From Spirochaetota bacterium (GTDB lineage Bacteria; Spirochaetota; UBA4802; UBA5550): 38,633 nt of DNA. Under the pieces are notes generated by a model. The model was not told where the DNA came from, did not search any database, and saw only the letters and a list, made by a program, of their open reading frames with translations. Position 1 is the stretch's first letter. The number at the start of each line of letters is the position of its first letter. The DNA is taken from assembly GCA_016928865.1 (NCBI GenBank), contig JAFGJX010000017.1:1-38633 (forward strand), read 5' to 3'. The position numbers and the translations under genes are program-made. Below are positions 8,595 through 16,735 of this stretch, one piece after another.

Positions 8595-9332
8595 TCAGCG
8601 CTCATCGCTCCGTGGCTTTCGCTGCTGCCTGCCGCTTCTATTCCTGTCTTTCATTTTATGCATGATGAAAAGATAGTTGAAACCGCGCAAAAAAAAGTTC
8701 TGTTCCAGGGCAGCCGCATGCCAGTTTCCTTTTTGCAGCTTCGCGTTATAACGCCTGACCGCGATGATATCGACCGGTTCGCAGTATTCCTGCATCATCG
8801 AAAAAAGCCTGAACCCTATGGGAATAAACGCCTTTCCCTTTTCGAACGAATCAGACACGTACAGGGCCATGAAGCGGTCGGGCCGAAGAACCCTGTGCGC
8901 TTCCCGAATCACCTGGCCCATGGCGGTGAAATATTCTTCACCGCGCGCCGACAGCTCGCCGATGCAGTCAGGAAGTCCCGAATACCTGATATGGTTGGAA
9001 TAGGGCGGATCGATGAATACAAAATCGGCCTTCCCGTCCTCGAGCGGCAGCTTTCGCGCGTCTGCACGAAAAATGTCTTTGCGGACAGGAGCTATGTCGT
9101 AACCGAGGGCGCGGCGCCCCAGCTCACGGGCAACCTCCAGCGTGGTACCGCTCCCGCACATGGGGTCCACCACGAGGTCTTTCGCCTTCGTGTACCGTTG
9201 AAGCAGATTCCAGATTATATACGCCGGGGTGGCCCCCTGGTAATCCTGGTGTCCCTCCATCCCCCGCCGATATTCCTGGGAAGAATAGTCCCAGAGGGTG
9301 GTGGTCTGCAGTTTCAGCTTTGGCTTGGTCAT
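8595..9332 (-). CDS. Solitary N6/N4-type DNA methyltransferase-like protein
   Basis: The 245-residue protein has a SAM-binding motif I, DPMCGSGTT (about residues 56-64), and a catalytic motif IV, DPPY (108-111). The segment before motif I, ending in GATPAYIIWNLLQRYTKAKDLVV, resembles motif X of amino-methyltransferases. The order X-I-IV is the reverse of the common beta class, and no target-recognition domain of normal size is present. The start at ATG 9332 is preferred. A TTG 60 bases further upstream would put the start codon only about 10 bases from a dispersed 13-bp motif. There is no restriction endonuclease or specificity subunit in the window, so an orphan or housekeeping methylase is more likely than a restriction-modification system. 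A tRNA guanine-N2 methyltransferase-like activity (Trm11-type DPPY) is an alternative. Confidence 0.75.
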   Translation of the reverse strand: MTKPKLKLQTTTLWDYSSQEYRRGMEGHQDYQGATPAYIIWNLLQRYTKAKDLVVDPMCGSGTTLEVARELGRRALGYDIAPVRKDIFRADARKLPLEDGKADFVFIDPPYSNHIRYSGLPDCIGELSARGEEYFTAMGQVIREAHRVLRPDRFMALYVSDSFEKGKAFIPIGFRLFSMMQEYCEPVDIIAVRRYNAKLQKGNWHAAALEQNFFLRGFNYLFIMHKMKDRNRSGRQQRKPRSDER

Positions 9333-9402
9333 TTCATCTGCCGCCTGTGGATATCTGGTCAAAATTAAGCACTCTCCAGGGTGGGACGTCAAGAAAAAAG
9401 CC

Positions 9403-9532
9403 GGGGTCAGAGTAAAAGATCAGATCAAATCGAGTACAAAAACTCCGGGGATCCTGTTCTGGCTTGCTGGTGTCAGAGTAACTATTCACGCAGGTCTGAC
9501 AATATCCCCTCGTCAACCCGGGGTCAGAGTAA
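9403..9532 (+). repeat. Cluster of three GGGGTCAGAGTAA motifs
   Basis: Three copies, all on the plus strand, lie at 9403-9415 (exact), 9469-9481 (GGTGTCAGAGTAA) and 9520-9532 (exact). They fill the space between the methyltransferase gene and the second chemoreceptor gene. No longer conserved unit surrounds them. They belong to the dispersed family described in the findings. Confidence 0.8.
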
Positions 9533-9622
9533 ATTCTTGAAATTCTCGCAACAGTGGAATGTAATTGACAACACGATTATATATGGTCTATTTTATTTTA
9601 AAATACAATCGCGGGGTGAATT

Positions 9623-11818
9623 ATGTCGCCTGAATACGATCGCAATCTGCTTCTCGGTCTGCCTCGAAGGATATTTTTTACAACCGATTTCATAACATAT
9701 ATTTTAGTCGTCCCACTGACGTCAATATTATCCTATCTGTTGATCGATATCAGCACAATCCAGACCATCATATATTTCAGTGTGATACTGGGGCTCATCG
9801 GCATATCCCTTACCGTAACAATAATCAGTTACAGAAAAATATACCTGCCCATCATGCGGTATTTCAAATCAGTACTTGAAGGAAGGGAAATAAGCGATTC
9901 AGATTTTTCTCTTGCCAAACTCACTTTTTACAACATATCCCATAAACGCGCCAGGGAGGCATTCTTCTCATGGTGCGCGCTCATGCCGGTCGGTATTACC
10001 ATGGTCGTCCTTTTCTTTAATCCAACATTAAAGGCGATTGTATTGATTGTCTCCCTGTTTTTCATTGACATCATGTCCATGACCAGCCTCTACTATCTGG
10101 CGATAGAATATCATACGAGACAAATCGCCCGTACCGGTATTTTTTCACGAATGGCCGAAGGCGATCAAAAAATTAAGACCCGCATGAGCACGTCGCTCTC
10201 GCTGGTAATCATCGCGATGGTCGCCGTGTTCTACGGCCTCATGGTTGCCATTGCCTTCAATATCGTAAACAACTCCCTGTACAGTGACCGGATAGCACAA
10301 ATGAAAACAGCGGCATCTCTGATAAGCGGCAGATCAGCAGGGATATTCGAAACATACGGAGACGACAAGCCCCTGCTCAAATCCAAACTCGAACAGGCCC
10401 TTGCTGAAGTCAGGGATAACGGCCGATATGCCATCGTTATCGATGGCGAAGGAACCGTACTCTCCCATCCGAATGAGGCAATGATATCGCGCAAGGCTTC
10501 AAAATTCGACTGGGGGCGGCGTATGGCTTCCACCAAAAATGATTGCTTCGAATTCCTGGACGAAACCGATGACAAGCCGATGATTGCCTGCACCTCATAC
10601 AATAACGACTTTCAACTGAATATCGGCTATGTTTCCCCACGCTCCGAGATAGATACCACCGGCGGCAATATGGCCCTTTTCATGCTGATTTTTGCCACCA
10701 GCTGTCTGCTTATTATCGGATTCGGTGTATACAAACTTGTTGCCTACAGGCTGGAGCCGATTGAGGAATGCAGTACCGTTATTCGGGAGACGGGACGCGG
10801 CAACCTGCATCAGGATGTCATCAGCTATTCCACTGACGAACCAGGCGGCATCCTCCTTACGATGAAAGGATTTCTGGCGGAACTCAGATCAATCGTATCA
10901 AATACGCAGGAAGTCTCAAGTGATCTCGCCAGCGCCTCTGTCGAAATGGCGGTCACAGCCGAATCATTCTCGGCAAACGCGCAAAACCAGGCGTCGACAG
11001 CCGAAGAAGTGACCGCGACCGCAGAGGAAGTATCTGCAAGCGTTGATAAAATCGCCACCGATGCAAAGGAGCAGTATGAAGGCATCACGCTCCTTCTTAC
11101 TCAGATCCGGGACCTTGACACCAGCATAAACAAGACAGCCGCAATGCTGCGGGAAACGGCCGACATATCCACCCAGATATCGCAGAAAGCACGCGAAGGA
11201 GAGCAATCTCTGACCGGAATGAACAGCGCCATGACCAGGATCATCCAGAGCTCCGAGGAGATGACAGGCATCGTGAAAATCATCAATGACATCTCAGAGC
11301 AGATCAACCTGCTTTCTCTGAACGCCGCAATAGAGGCCGCTCGCGCGGGTGATGCCGGGCGCGGTTTTGCCGTGGTCGCGGATGAAATATCCAAGCTCGC
11401 AGACCAGACCGCTACGAGCATCAAGGATATAGATCGACTCATTAAAACAAACACAGAGCAGATCCAGAGCGGGATGACGTACATAGGGAACACAACCCGC
11501 AACATTGGCGCCATCATCGAGGGGGTAACCACCATTACAAGCCGGATGGGGGCCCTCACGGAAAACATCAAGCAACAGGTTGCGATAAAAGATTCCGTCA
11601 ATTCCGAGGGAGATGCCGCACAGGCACGTTCGGATCAGATCCGTATCGCAACAGACGAACAGAAGCGCGCCATGGAAGAGATAGTCAAATCAATAACAAG
11701 AATAAACGAGCTGACCCAGTCAATAGCCGCCGGCACCGAGGAAATGACAGCAAGCCTTAAGGGTATTGAACGCATGGCAGAAACACTTAAAGAAAGTATT
11801 GCATATTTTAAAACATGA
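9623..11818 (+). CDS. Methyl-accepting chemotaxis protein, paralogue with six transmembrane segments
   Basis: The 731-residue receptor starts at ATG 9623, preceded by GGGGTGAATT. It repeats the plan of the receptor at 2367-4601: four N-terminal hydrophobic helices (about residues 20-42, 48-70, 110-130, 136-158), a fifth at about 195-215, a periplasmic domain with [17 protein letters not shown] (Cache-like), a sixth helix around 350-375, then HAMP and the signalling coiled coil. The tip is [19 protein letters not shown] followed by [17 protein letters not shown]. It is noticeably more AT-rich than the first receptor and sits among motif repeats. It likely reports a small periplasmic ligand to CheA; the ligand is not predictable. 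The end is convergent with the cysteine-rich gene, 11 bases away. Confidence 0.93.
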   Translation: MSPEYDRNLLLGLPRRIFFTTDFITYILVVPLTSILSYLLIDISTIQTIIYFSVILGLIGISLTVTIISYRKIYLPIMRYFKSVLEGREISDSDFSLAKLTFYNISHKRAREAFFSWCALMPVGITMVVLFFNPTLKAIVLIVSLFFIDIMSMTSLYYLAIEYHTRQIARTGIFSRMAEGDQKIKTRMSTSLSLVIIAMVAVFYGLMVAIAFNIVNNSLYSDRIAQMKTAASLISGRSAGIFETYGDDKPLLKSKLEQALAEVRDNGRYAIVIDGEGTVLSHPNEAMISRKASKFDWGRRMASTKNDCFEFLDETDDKPMIACTSYNNDFQLNIGYVSPRSEIDTTGGNMALFMLIFATSCLLIIGFGVYKLVAYRLEPIEECSTVIRETGRGNLHQDVISYSTDEPGGILLTMKGFLAELRSIVSNTQEVSSDLASASVEMAVTAESFSANAQNQASTAEEVTATAEEVSASVDKIATDAKEQYEGITLLLTQIRDLDTSINKTAAMLRETADISTQISQKAREGEQSLTGMNSAMTRIIQSSEEMTGIVKIINDISEQINLLSLNAAIEAARAGDAGRGFAVVADEISKLADQTATSIKDIDRLIKTNTEQIQSGMTYIGNTTRNIGAIIEGVTTITSRMGALTENIKQQVAIKDSVNSEGDAAQARSDQIRIATDEQKRAMEEIVKSITRINELTQSIAAGTEEMTASLKGIERMAETLKESIAYFKT

Positions 11819-11829
11819 CAGCCGCAGCG

Positions 11830-12462
11830 TCATGAAAAATAGGAGTGGATTGAATGAAGTTCGGGATGGTTCCTGATCCGCTCTTCGAGTTTTCGTTTTA
11901 CAAGCTCTCTTCTCTTCAGAGGAATTGAACAGGGGTCAGAGTAATCACGCATTAATGAATCTAGCAAATTCTGAGAATGGATTAATATGCTGTAATAGTA
12001 CCAGTCACCCGCAAATATTGCTGCATAGCAGATTTCATTATCAGTTAGCATCTCCTTCGCCCGGCAGATAAATTCTTTCCCTCGATAGCTCAGGAAACAT
12101 TCATGCCGGATATTGTGATCAGTGTCTGAATCTGCGAGGAGACATACGGCTTTATGTTCTTCATCTGCCATTCCAAGAAAAGGACATTGAGGACAATTAT
12201 TAAACATTGGCGGCAGTGTCAGAGTAAATATATTATTATCGTTTTTATAATAATACGAGCCTGTCAAATTACTTCGGCTGGAAGTCATCTTGCGACGGAA
12301 GAATTCTTGATTATAATCCTTAAATAACAAATAACGTTTTATTAACAAAGATTGAATTTCCCCGTGATTTCCACGATAATTATGGCTCCCGCAGCAAAGA
12401 GCACATGATGCGCCAAAACCTGGTCGACAAATACTAAAAGAAGATTCTTGTTTATCTCGCAT
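11830..12462 (-). CDS. Cysteine-rich hypothetical protein carrying two in-frame repeat motifs
   Basis: I do not recognise this 210-residue protein with certainty. It has 11 Cys, at residues 12, 20, 23, 24, 90, 93, 107, 122, 133, 145 and 178. The arrangement GASCALCCGSHN followed by CPQCPFLG suggests a metal or Fe-S cluster, somewhat like YkgJ-type proteins. The end is basic and helical (KRRELVKRKLEERIRNHPE). Two copies of the dispersed 13-bp motif lie inside the frame in antisense: 12215-12227 encodes residues 79-83 (FTLTL), and 11932-11944 encodes residues 174-177 (YSDP). Both are read in a frame that avoids the stop codon present in the motif. There is no strong ribosome binding site before ATG 12462. 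It may be a real protein altered by element insertion or a decaying gene. Confidence 0.5.
   Translation of the reverse strand: MRDKQESSFSICRPGFGASCALCCGSHNYRGNHGEIQSLLIKRYLLFKDYNQEFFRRKMTSSRSNLTGSYYYKNDNNIFTLTLPPMFNNCPQCPFLGMADEEHKAVCLLADSDTDHNIRHECFLSYRGKEFICRAKEMLTDNEICYAAIFAGDWYYYSILIHSQNLLDSLMRDYSDPCSIPLKRRELVKRKLEERIRNHPELHSIHSYFS
11932..11944 (+). repeat. Dispersed motif copy (exact) inside a coding region
   Basis: Exact GGGGTCAGAGTAA, antisense to the cysteine-rich gene near its 3' end, read there as residues Tyr-Ser-Asp-Pro. Confidence 0.75.
12215..12227 (+). repeat. Dispersed motif copy (AGTGTCAGAGTAA) inside a coding region
   Basis: Matches 11 of 13 positions of GGGGTCAGAGTAA. It lies antisense within the cysteine-rich gene. 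Confidence 0.65.
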
Positions 12463-12779
12463 ATTTTCAACCCGTCAAATTATCTGGTTCTTATATCTGG
12501 GTCAGAGTAATTAACCTCGCAACCTCGCAACCTCGTAACCTCGTAACCTCGTGATCTCGTAAAGTAAATAATCAAGTATTGTCAAATTTAATTTATAACA
12601 AGGTTGTTATTAAAGAATAAAATATAGAGGAATATATGCAACATAAAACAATAGACAAGCTGCAAATAATTTTCCGTGTGATATATTATAACAAGTGCCG
12701 ACAGATATTCGAATTATCTATTATAAAGAATATAGCATTCCCCGATTAGCCGGTACATGCAAGCAAAATCTATCTATAT
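12463..12779. other. AT-rich intergenic region with motif and 8-bp tandem repeat
   Basis: Besides the motif at 12498-12510 and the adjacent tandem repeat, the rest (about 12561-12779) is AT-rich with no open frame of note. It lies beyond the 3' end of the transposase gene and upstream of the cysteine-rich gene. Confidence 0.5.
12498..12560 (+). repeat. Motif copy abutting six 8-bp tandem units
   Basis: TGGGTCAGAGTAA at 12498-12510 is followed two bases later by six 8-bp units at 12513-12560: AACCTCGC twice, AACCTCGT three times and a variant GATCTCGT. The tandem block is a small microsatellite next to the dispersed motif. Confidence 0.8.
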
Positions 12780-13379
12780 TCAAGAAAACATGGTCGCTGG
12801 CAAAATTCTTTTTCTATACATTTCTTCATATTCAAGAAATTTATTCCTCCTTTCTGTAAACGCTTTACCCATTTTAATATAATACTCATGTAAAGTAATT
12901 TTTACGGGTGCAATATATGTATCATTTACATAACACATGATGCTGCTATAAAGATAATCTCGGGGGTCCTTTACAATTTTTGATTTAACCGGGTTATATG
13001 CAATATATAATAATACTGTAAAAAAAGTTGCAGCCGGATCGATTGAAAATTCCATAATATTATCCTTAAATCTTTCATTCCAGAACGGGCCGATTCGTTT
13101 CATCATTCGATTATAACGTCTGGCAAACTGCGATTTTATATATTGCATAATACGCGAAATTGTTTCGCCTCCATTGAGGGTCCTTATGATAAAATGGAAA
13201 TGATTATCCATTAATGTATAAAATACAAGCTCAAATCTATATTTTTCAAGTGCCATTTTGAGGACAAACAGCATAAGATCTTTCATTTCATCCTGGCTCA
13301 TGAGATGTTTGCCTTCAATACACCGTGACATTGTATGATATGTCAGTTCTGGTAAACATATTCGATTTTCTCTTGGCAT
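12780..13379 (-). mobile_element. RAYT-like Y1 (HUH) transposase gene
   Basis: The encoded 199-residue protein has the REP-associated tyrosine transposase pattern: N-terminal RENRICLPELTYHTMSRC, the HUH metal pair in MDNHFHFIIR (His60, His62), and the catalytic Tyr candidate, Tyr89, in the helix QYIKSQFARRYNR. The downstream GPFWNERFKDNI and YIAYNPVKSKIV segments are typical of the family. Such enzymes nick single-stranded DNA at REP-type repeats and are domesticated, single-copy relatives of IS200/IS605 TnpA. I chose ATG 13379, with AAGGAG 11 bases upstream; a GTG at 13391 overlaps that site. The frame is intact. Copies of GGGTCAGAGTAA flank it at 12498 and 13466, consistent with its being the source or user of the motif. 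There is no TnpB/IscB partner and no clear IS200-type end hairpin. Confidence 0.85.
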
Positions 13380-13688
13380 AATCTTGCTCACTCCTTTATT
13401 CTAATAATCAATTGTCATTTTAATTGTGTATACGATTATCGAGCACCAATCATTCAAATTATATTTGGGTCAGAGTAAAAAAATTAAATTAAAAATTAAA
13501 TTTTTATTAACTGTGAAATCACGGCTTAAATGTTAAGGCCATGTAAAATAATGGCTAAATTTACTCACAATTAATAAACACATATTGACATGCAATTATC
13601 CCAACACTATTTTACCTCATATTCAATATGAGATTGAGGCTGTTTATACATTATCAGTGAATATTAGTGTCAGAGTAACTCATTATAT
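13380..13688. other. AT-rich divergent intergenic region with two motif copies
   Basis: This region separates the transposase gene from gatA-aspS. Motif copies lie at 13466-13478 (TGGGTCAGAGTAA) and 13666-13678 (AGTGTCAGAGTAA); the second ends 10 bases before the gatA start. The first runs directly into an AAATT-type simple repeat. I see no strong consensus promoter, though the DNA is AT-rich enough to hold several. Confidence 0.6.
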
Positions 13689-16598
13689 ATGATTGAATTA
13701 CATGAGAAGACATCCAAAGAGATTATCAATTTTATCGAGCGACGTGCTCTATCATGTGAAGAATTGATGATACATATACTGGACATGGCCGATAAATATG
13801 ATCCGCTCCTTGGTTGTTTTATATCATCATACCCCGCAGAGCAACTTATCGAACAGGCCAGAGAGAGTGATAAGCGGAGGATCAATGGATCAGCAAAAAG
13901 CCTCCTTGATGGGATCCCTGTCGCGATTAAGGACAATATCCACTCCAGAGGCATCCCAACCACTTGTGCATCAGCGATTCTCGATGGCTATTCGCCCCCC
14001 TTTGACTCAACGGCGGTCGCCCGCTTAAAAGATCAGGGCGCGATAGTTATCGGTAAAACCAATCTCGATGAATTTGCAATGGGATCAACGTGCGAAAATT
14101 CAGCAATAAAAATAACCCGAAACCCCTGGGATACCACCCGTGTGCCAGGAGGTTCATCCGGTGGTTCTGCCGCTGCCGTTTCAGCCGGTTTTGTACCGTT
14201 GGCCCTGGGCAGCGATACGGGCGGTTCAATACGCCAGCCTGCGTCATTCTGCGGGGTAACCGGACTCAAACCAACCTATGGGCTGGTATCGAGATACGGT
14301 CTTGTCTCTTACGCATCATCCCTTGATCAGATAGGACCCATTTCTCGCGACGCATACGGCTGTGCGCTTCTCCTAGGTAGTATAAGCGGATTTGATCCGC
14401 ATGATTCAACATCTCTTCCCGGTTCAGCACGCGACTATACCTCCCAACTCGGTGGGGATGTTCATGGAATCAAGCTTGCTGTCCTGCCAGAGCTTTTCAA
14501 GGAAGGAATATCTCCTTTAGTTCGCGAGAATTTTGAAGATTCTTTAACGCTCCTTCAGAGCCTGGGGATGGAAATCGGTGAAGCATCAATGCCGTCATTA
14601 CATTACGCAATATCTGCATATTACTTTATCGCCTGCGCTGAAGCAGCATCAAATTTATCGCGTTATGATGGCGTAAAATATGGTCACCGGAGCAATAGTC
14701 AGAACGATTACCATGAAATGCTGTTCACAACACGATCCAACGGGTTAGGCAGGGAGGTAAAAAAACGAATCTTGCTCGGGAACTTTGTTCTGTCATCGGG
14801 CTATTATGATGAGTACTATCGTAAAGCGCTGAAGGTGCGTGCCTTTATCAGGGATGATATAATGAAGATACTTCAAACTCATGACGTTATCGCGATACCA
14901 TCGACTCCTGATATAGCCTTTCCTCTGGGCGAAAGCCAGAATGACCCAATGAAGATATATCTATCCGACGTGACCACTGTAATTGCAAACCTGGCGGGGC
15001 TTCCAGCACTTTCCCTGCCTGCAGGCATCGTTCACGGGATGCCTGTTGGTCTCCAACTTATCGGGCGACCACTTGATGACGGAAGGCTCCTTAGAATAGC
15101 CGCAGCATTCGAAGAGGAAAGTAAATCCTCGTACATTCCGCCGCTTGATTTCTCTTCCGTTACTCTGACCCCATCTTCGTCGTCTTCGTCGAATGGAACA
15201 ACTCAATCAATAAACAATGGCAATCGTACTGAAAAGTTGATAACAACCTATACCCCTGAATTTATCAGCAAGATATCACAATCGTACATGGTACACAAAA
15301 AACATGAATTAAAACGGATATTTTGCAGCAACTTGGGTCAGAGTAAAAATAAACGTGTTACCATCTCTGGCTGGATCCATCGAAAAAAAAGTCTCGGAGG
15401 GATAGAATTCTATGAACTCCGCGACCACACCGGCTTCACCCAGCTCGTGCTCGAGGGAGGAAAACTCGACGAGAGGATAACCCTTGAAACAGTTGTTGAA
15501 GTTACCGGAACCGTAACCAAAGAAGCTCGCAGCCCCTTCGATAACATCGAGATTAAGGTAGATAGCATAAAAATTCTCGCGAATGCCGACTCGAATCTGC
15601 CGCTGCCTCTTAATCGACCCCTTGCGAACGTGACACTGCCAATCATACTTGACAACCGCGTCATCTCGGTCAGGAATCCGGATATTCTCAGGGCTTTTCG
15701 CCTGCAAGCCGACATTATCAGCTTGTTCTCAGGTTATCTCCGGAAAAACAATTTTACCGAAATGAAAACCCCAAAGATCATATCCTCAGGCACTGAGGGA
15801 GGGACAAACATTTTCAAGGTGAAATACTTCGGCCGCACAGCCTACCTCGCCCAGTCGCCCCAGTTCTACAAGCAGATAATGGTGGGCAGCGGACTTGAGC
15901 GCGTATTCGAGGTCGGGCCGGTCTTCCGGGCCGAGCACCATGACACCGTGCGGCACCTGAATGAGTACGTCAGCCTGGACTTCGAAATGGGCTTTATCAA
16001 CGACGAGCAGGATGTCATCGACATGCAGGAAGGACTGCTCCGAAACATGTTCGGCGAACTGTCGAAGCGCCGCGCTGCATTTCTTTATAATGATGAAGAG
16101 TTCCCGCGTTTCCCGGAGCGCATCCCCCGAATCCATTATCTGGAAGCGCTCGATATAATCCGATCAGCAGGCGGTCGCCTTGACGAAGGTGACATCTCCC
16201 CCGAGGGAGAAAAGATACTCTGCTCTCACTTCGAAAAAGAACAGGGGTCAGAGTTCGTATATGTTATCGGCTACCCGGTGAAAAAGCGCCCCATGTACAC
16301 CATGCCGGACGAACGTGTGCCTGGCTACACCCGAAGCTTCGACCTGCTCTACCGCGGTATCGAGATCACCACCGGCGGCCAGCGCATCCATGAATACGAA
16401 ATGCTCAAAGAAAACATGAAAAAGCTCGGATTTAATCCTGCAGAATTCCACGATTACCTGGAGGCCTTCAGGTTCGGCATGCCGCCGCATGGCGGGCTCG
16501 GCATGGGTCTTGAACGTCTTACTATGAAAATACTGAATTTAAAGAATATACGGGAGGCTAGCCTTTTCCCAAGGGACATCAACAGGATAACGCCGTAA
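13689..16598 (+). CDS. Fusion of GatA (Glu/Asp-tRNA amidotransferase subunit A) with archaeal-type aspartyl-tRNA synthetase
   Basis: A single 969-residue frame holds two complete enzymes. Residues 1 to about 485 are GatA, the amidase that releases ammonia from Gln/Asn. The Ser-cisSer-Lys triad is at Lys81 (PVAIKDN), Ser156 (GGSSGGS) and Ser180 (DTGGSIRQPA). Residues about 489-540 are a Ser/Thr/Asn-rich linker. From about residue 543 an AspRS follows, with an OB-fold anticodon domain (GWIHRKKSLGG) and a class II core: TEGGTNIF, motif 2 FRAEHHDTVRHLNEY (from Phe746) and motif 3 GLGMGLERL near the end. It lacks the GAD insertion of bacterial AspRS, so it is the archaeal/AspS2 type. His564 sits where discriminating archaeal enzymes have Trp, which favours a non-discriminating enzyme charging both tRNA-Asp and tRNA-Asn. 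Two repeat motifs bound the linker. An internal ATG at 15288 could in principle start AspRS alone but has no clear ribosome binding site. Confidence 0.93.
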   Translation: MIELHEKTSKEIINFIERRALSCEELMIHILDMADKYDPLLGCFISSYPAEQLIEQARESDKRRINGSAKSLLDGIPVAIKDNIHSRGIPTTCASAILDGYSPPFDSTAVARLKDQGAIVIGKTNLDEFAMGSTCENSAIKITRNPWDTTRVPGGSSGGSAAAVSAGFVPLALGSDTGGSIRQPASFCGVTGLKPTYGLVSRYGLVSYASSLDQIGPISRDAYGCALLLGSISGFDPHDSTSLPGSARDYTSQLGGDVHGIKLAVLPELFKEGISPLVRENFEDSLTLLQSLGMEIGEASMPSLHYAISAYYFIACAEAASNLSRYDGVKYGHRSNSQNDYHEMLFTTRSNGLGREVKKRILLGNFVLSSGYYDEYYRKALKVRAFIRDDIMKILQTHDVIAIPSTPDIAFPLGESQNDPMKIYLSDVTTVIANLAGLPALSLPAGIVHGMPVGLQLIGRPLDDGRLLRIAAAFEEESKSSYIPPLDFSSVTLTPSSSSSSNGTTQSINNGNRTEKLITTYTPEFISKISQSYMVHKKHELKRIFCSNLGQSKNKRVTISGWIHRKKSLGGIEFYELRDHTGFTQLVLEGGKLDERITLETVVEVTGTVTKEARSPFDNIEIKVDSIKILANADSNLPLPLNRPLANVTLPIILDNRVISVRNPDILRAFRLQADIISLFSGYLRKNNFTEMKTPKIISSGTEGGTNIFKVKYFGRTAYLAQSPQFYKQIMVGSGLERVFEVGPVFRAEHHDTVRHLNEYVSLDFEMGFINDEQDVIDMQEGLLRNMFGELSKRRAAFLYNDEEFPRFPERIPRIHYLEALDIIRSAGGRLDEGDISPEGEKILCSHFEKEQGSEFVYVIGYPVKKRPMYTMPDERVPGYTRSFDLLYRGIEITTGGQRIHEYEMLKENMKKLGFNPAEFHDYLEAFRFGMPPHGGLGMGLERLTMKILNLKNIREASLFPRDINRITP
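15160..15172 (-). repeat. Inverted motif copy at the 3' end of the gatA portion
   Basis: TTACTCTGACCCC on the plus strand is an exact reverse complement of the dispersed motif, the only inverted copy seen. It is translated as Val-Thr-Leu-Thr-Pro (from Val491). It is followed at once by a 9-bp unit TCTTCGTCG repeated twice (15174-15191), encoding a Ser run. Confidence 0.85.
15335..15347 (+). repeat. Forward motif copy at the 5' end of the aspS portion
   Basis: GGGTCAGAGTAAA, preceded by T, is read as Gly-Gln-Ser-Lys (residues 550-553). It sits between the native-looking start LKRIFCSNL and KRVTISGWIH of the AspRS anticodon domain, at a place where relatives need only a few residues. With the inverted copy at 15160 it brackets 162 bp. 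Confidence 0.8.
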
Positions 16599-16603
16599 TC
16601 ATC

Positions 16604-16703
16604 AGTGTCAGAGTAAAATCTCATGGTCATGACATGGTACCGGTGTCAGAGTAAACCATACCATACCAAACCAAAAACCAACCTGAACCTGGGGTCAGAG
16701 TAA
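16604..16703 (+). repeat. Three motif copies between gatA-aspS and gatCB
   Basis: Copies at 16604-16616 (AGTGTCAGAGTAA), 16642-16654 (GGTGTCAGAGTAA) and 16691-16703 (exact) fill the 137-bp gap. The second is followed by an ACCAT/AACC-type simple repeat (16655-16683). The third is followed by AAATA-type repeats running up to the gatCB start. They lie within the likely transcript that joins the two fused genes. Confidence 0.8.
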
Positions 16704-16735
16704 ATAAATACAAATATAAATAAGAGTAAATAAAT

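Noticed and set aside
8595..9332. Restriction-modification or defence island with the WYL regulator
   Set aside because: No endonuclease, specificity subunit or other defence gene is present; the antiporter operon lies between.
9393..9622. CRISPR array suggested by repeated motif
   Set aside because: Copies are 13 bp with irregular spacing and no cas genes.
11818..11845. CATGAC/GTCATG hairpin after the second chemoreceptor as terminator
   Set aside because: Short stem with a nine-base loop and no T-run; too weak to call.
12780..13379. Complete IS200/IS605 insertion sequence
   Set aside because: No accessory TnpB gene and no clear left and right end hairpins; the protein fits the domesticated RAYT group better.
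15288..15290. Internal ATG as a separate aspS start
   Set aside because: There is no clear ribosome binding site and the frame is continuous with gatA, so a fusion is the simpler reading; kept as an alternative in the entry.
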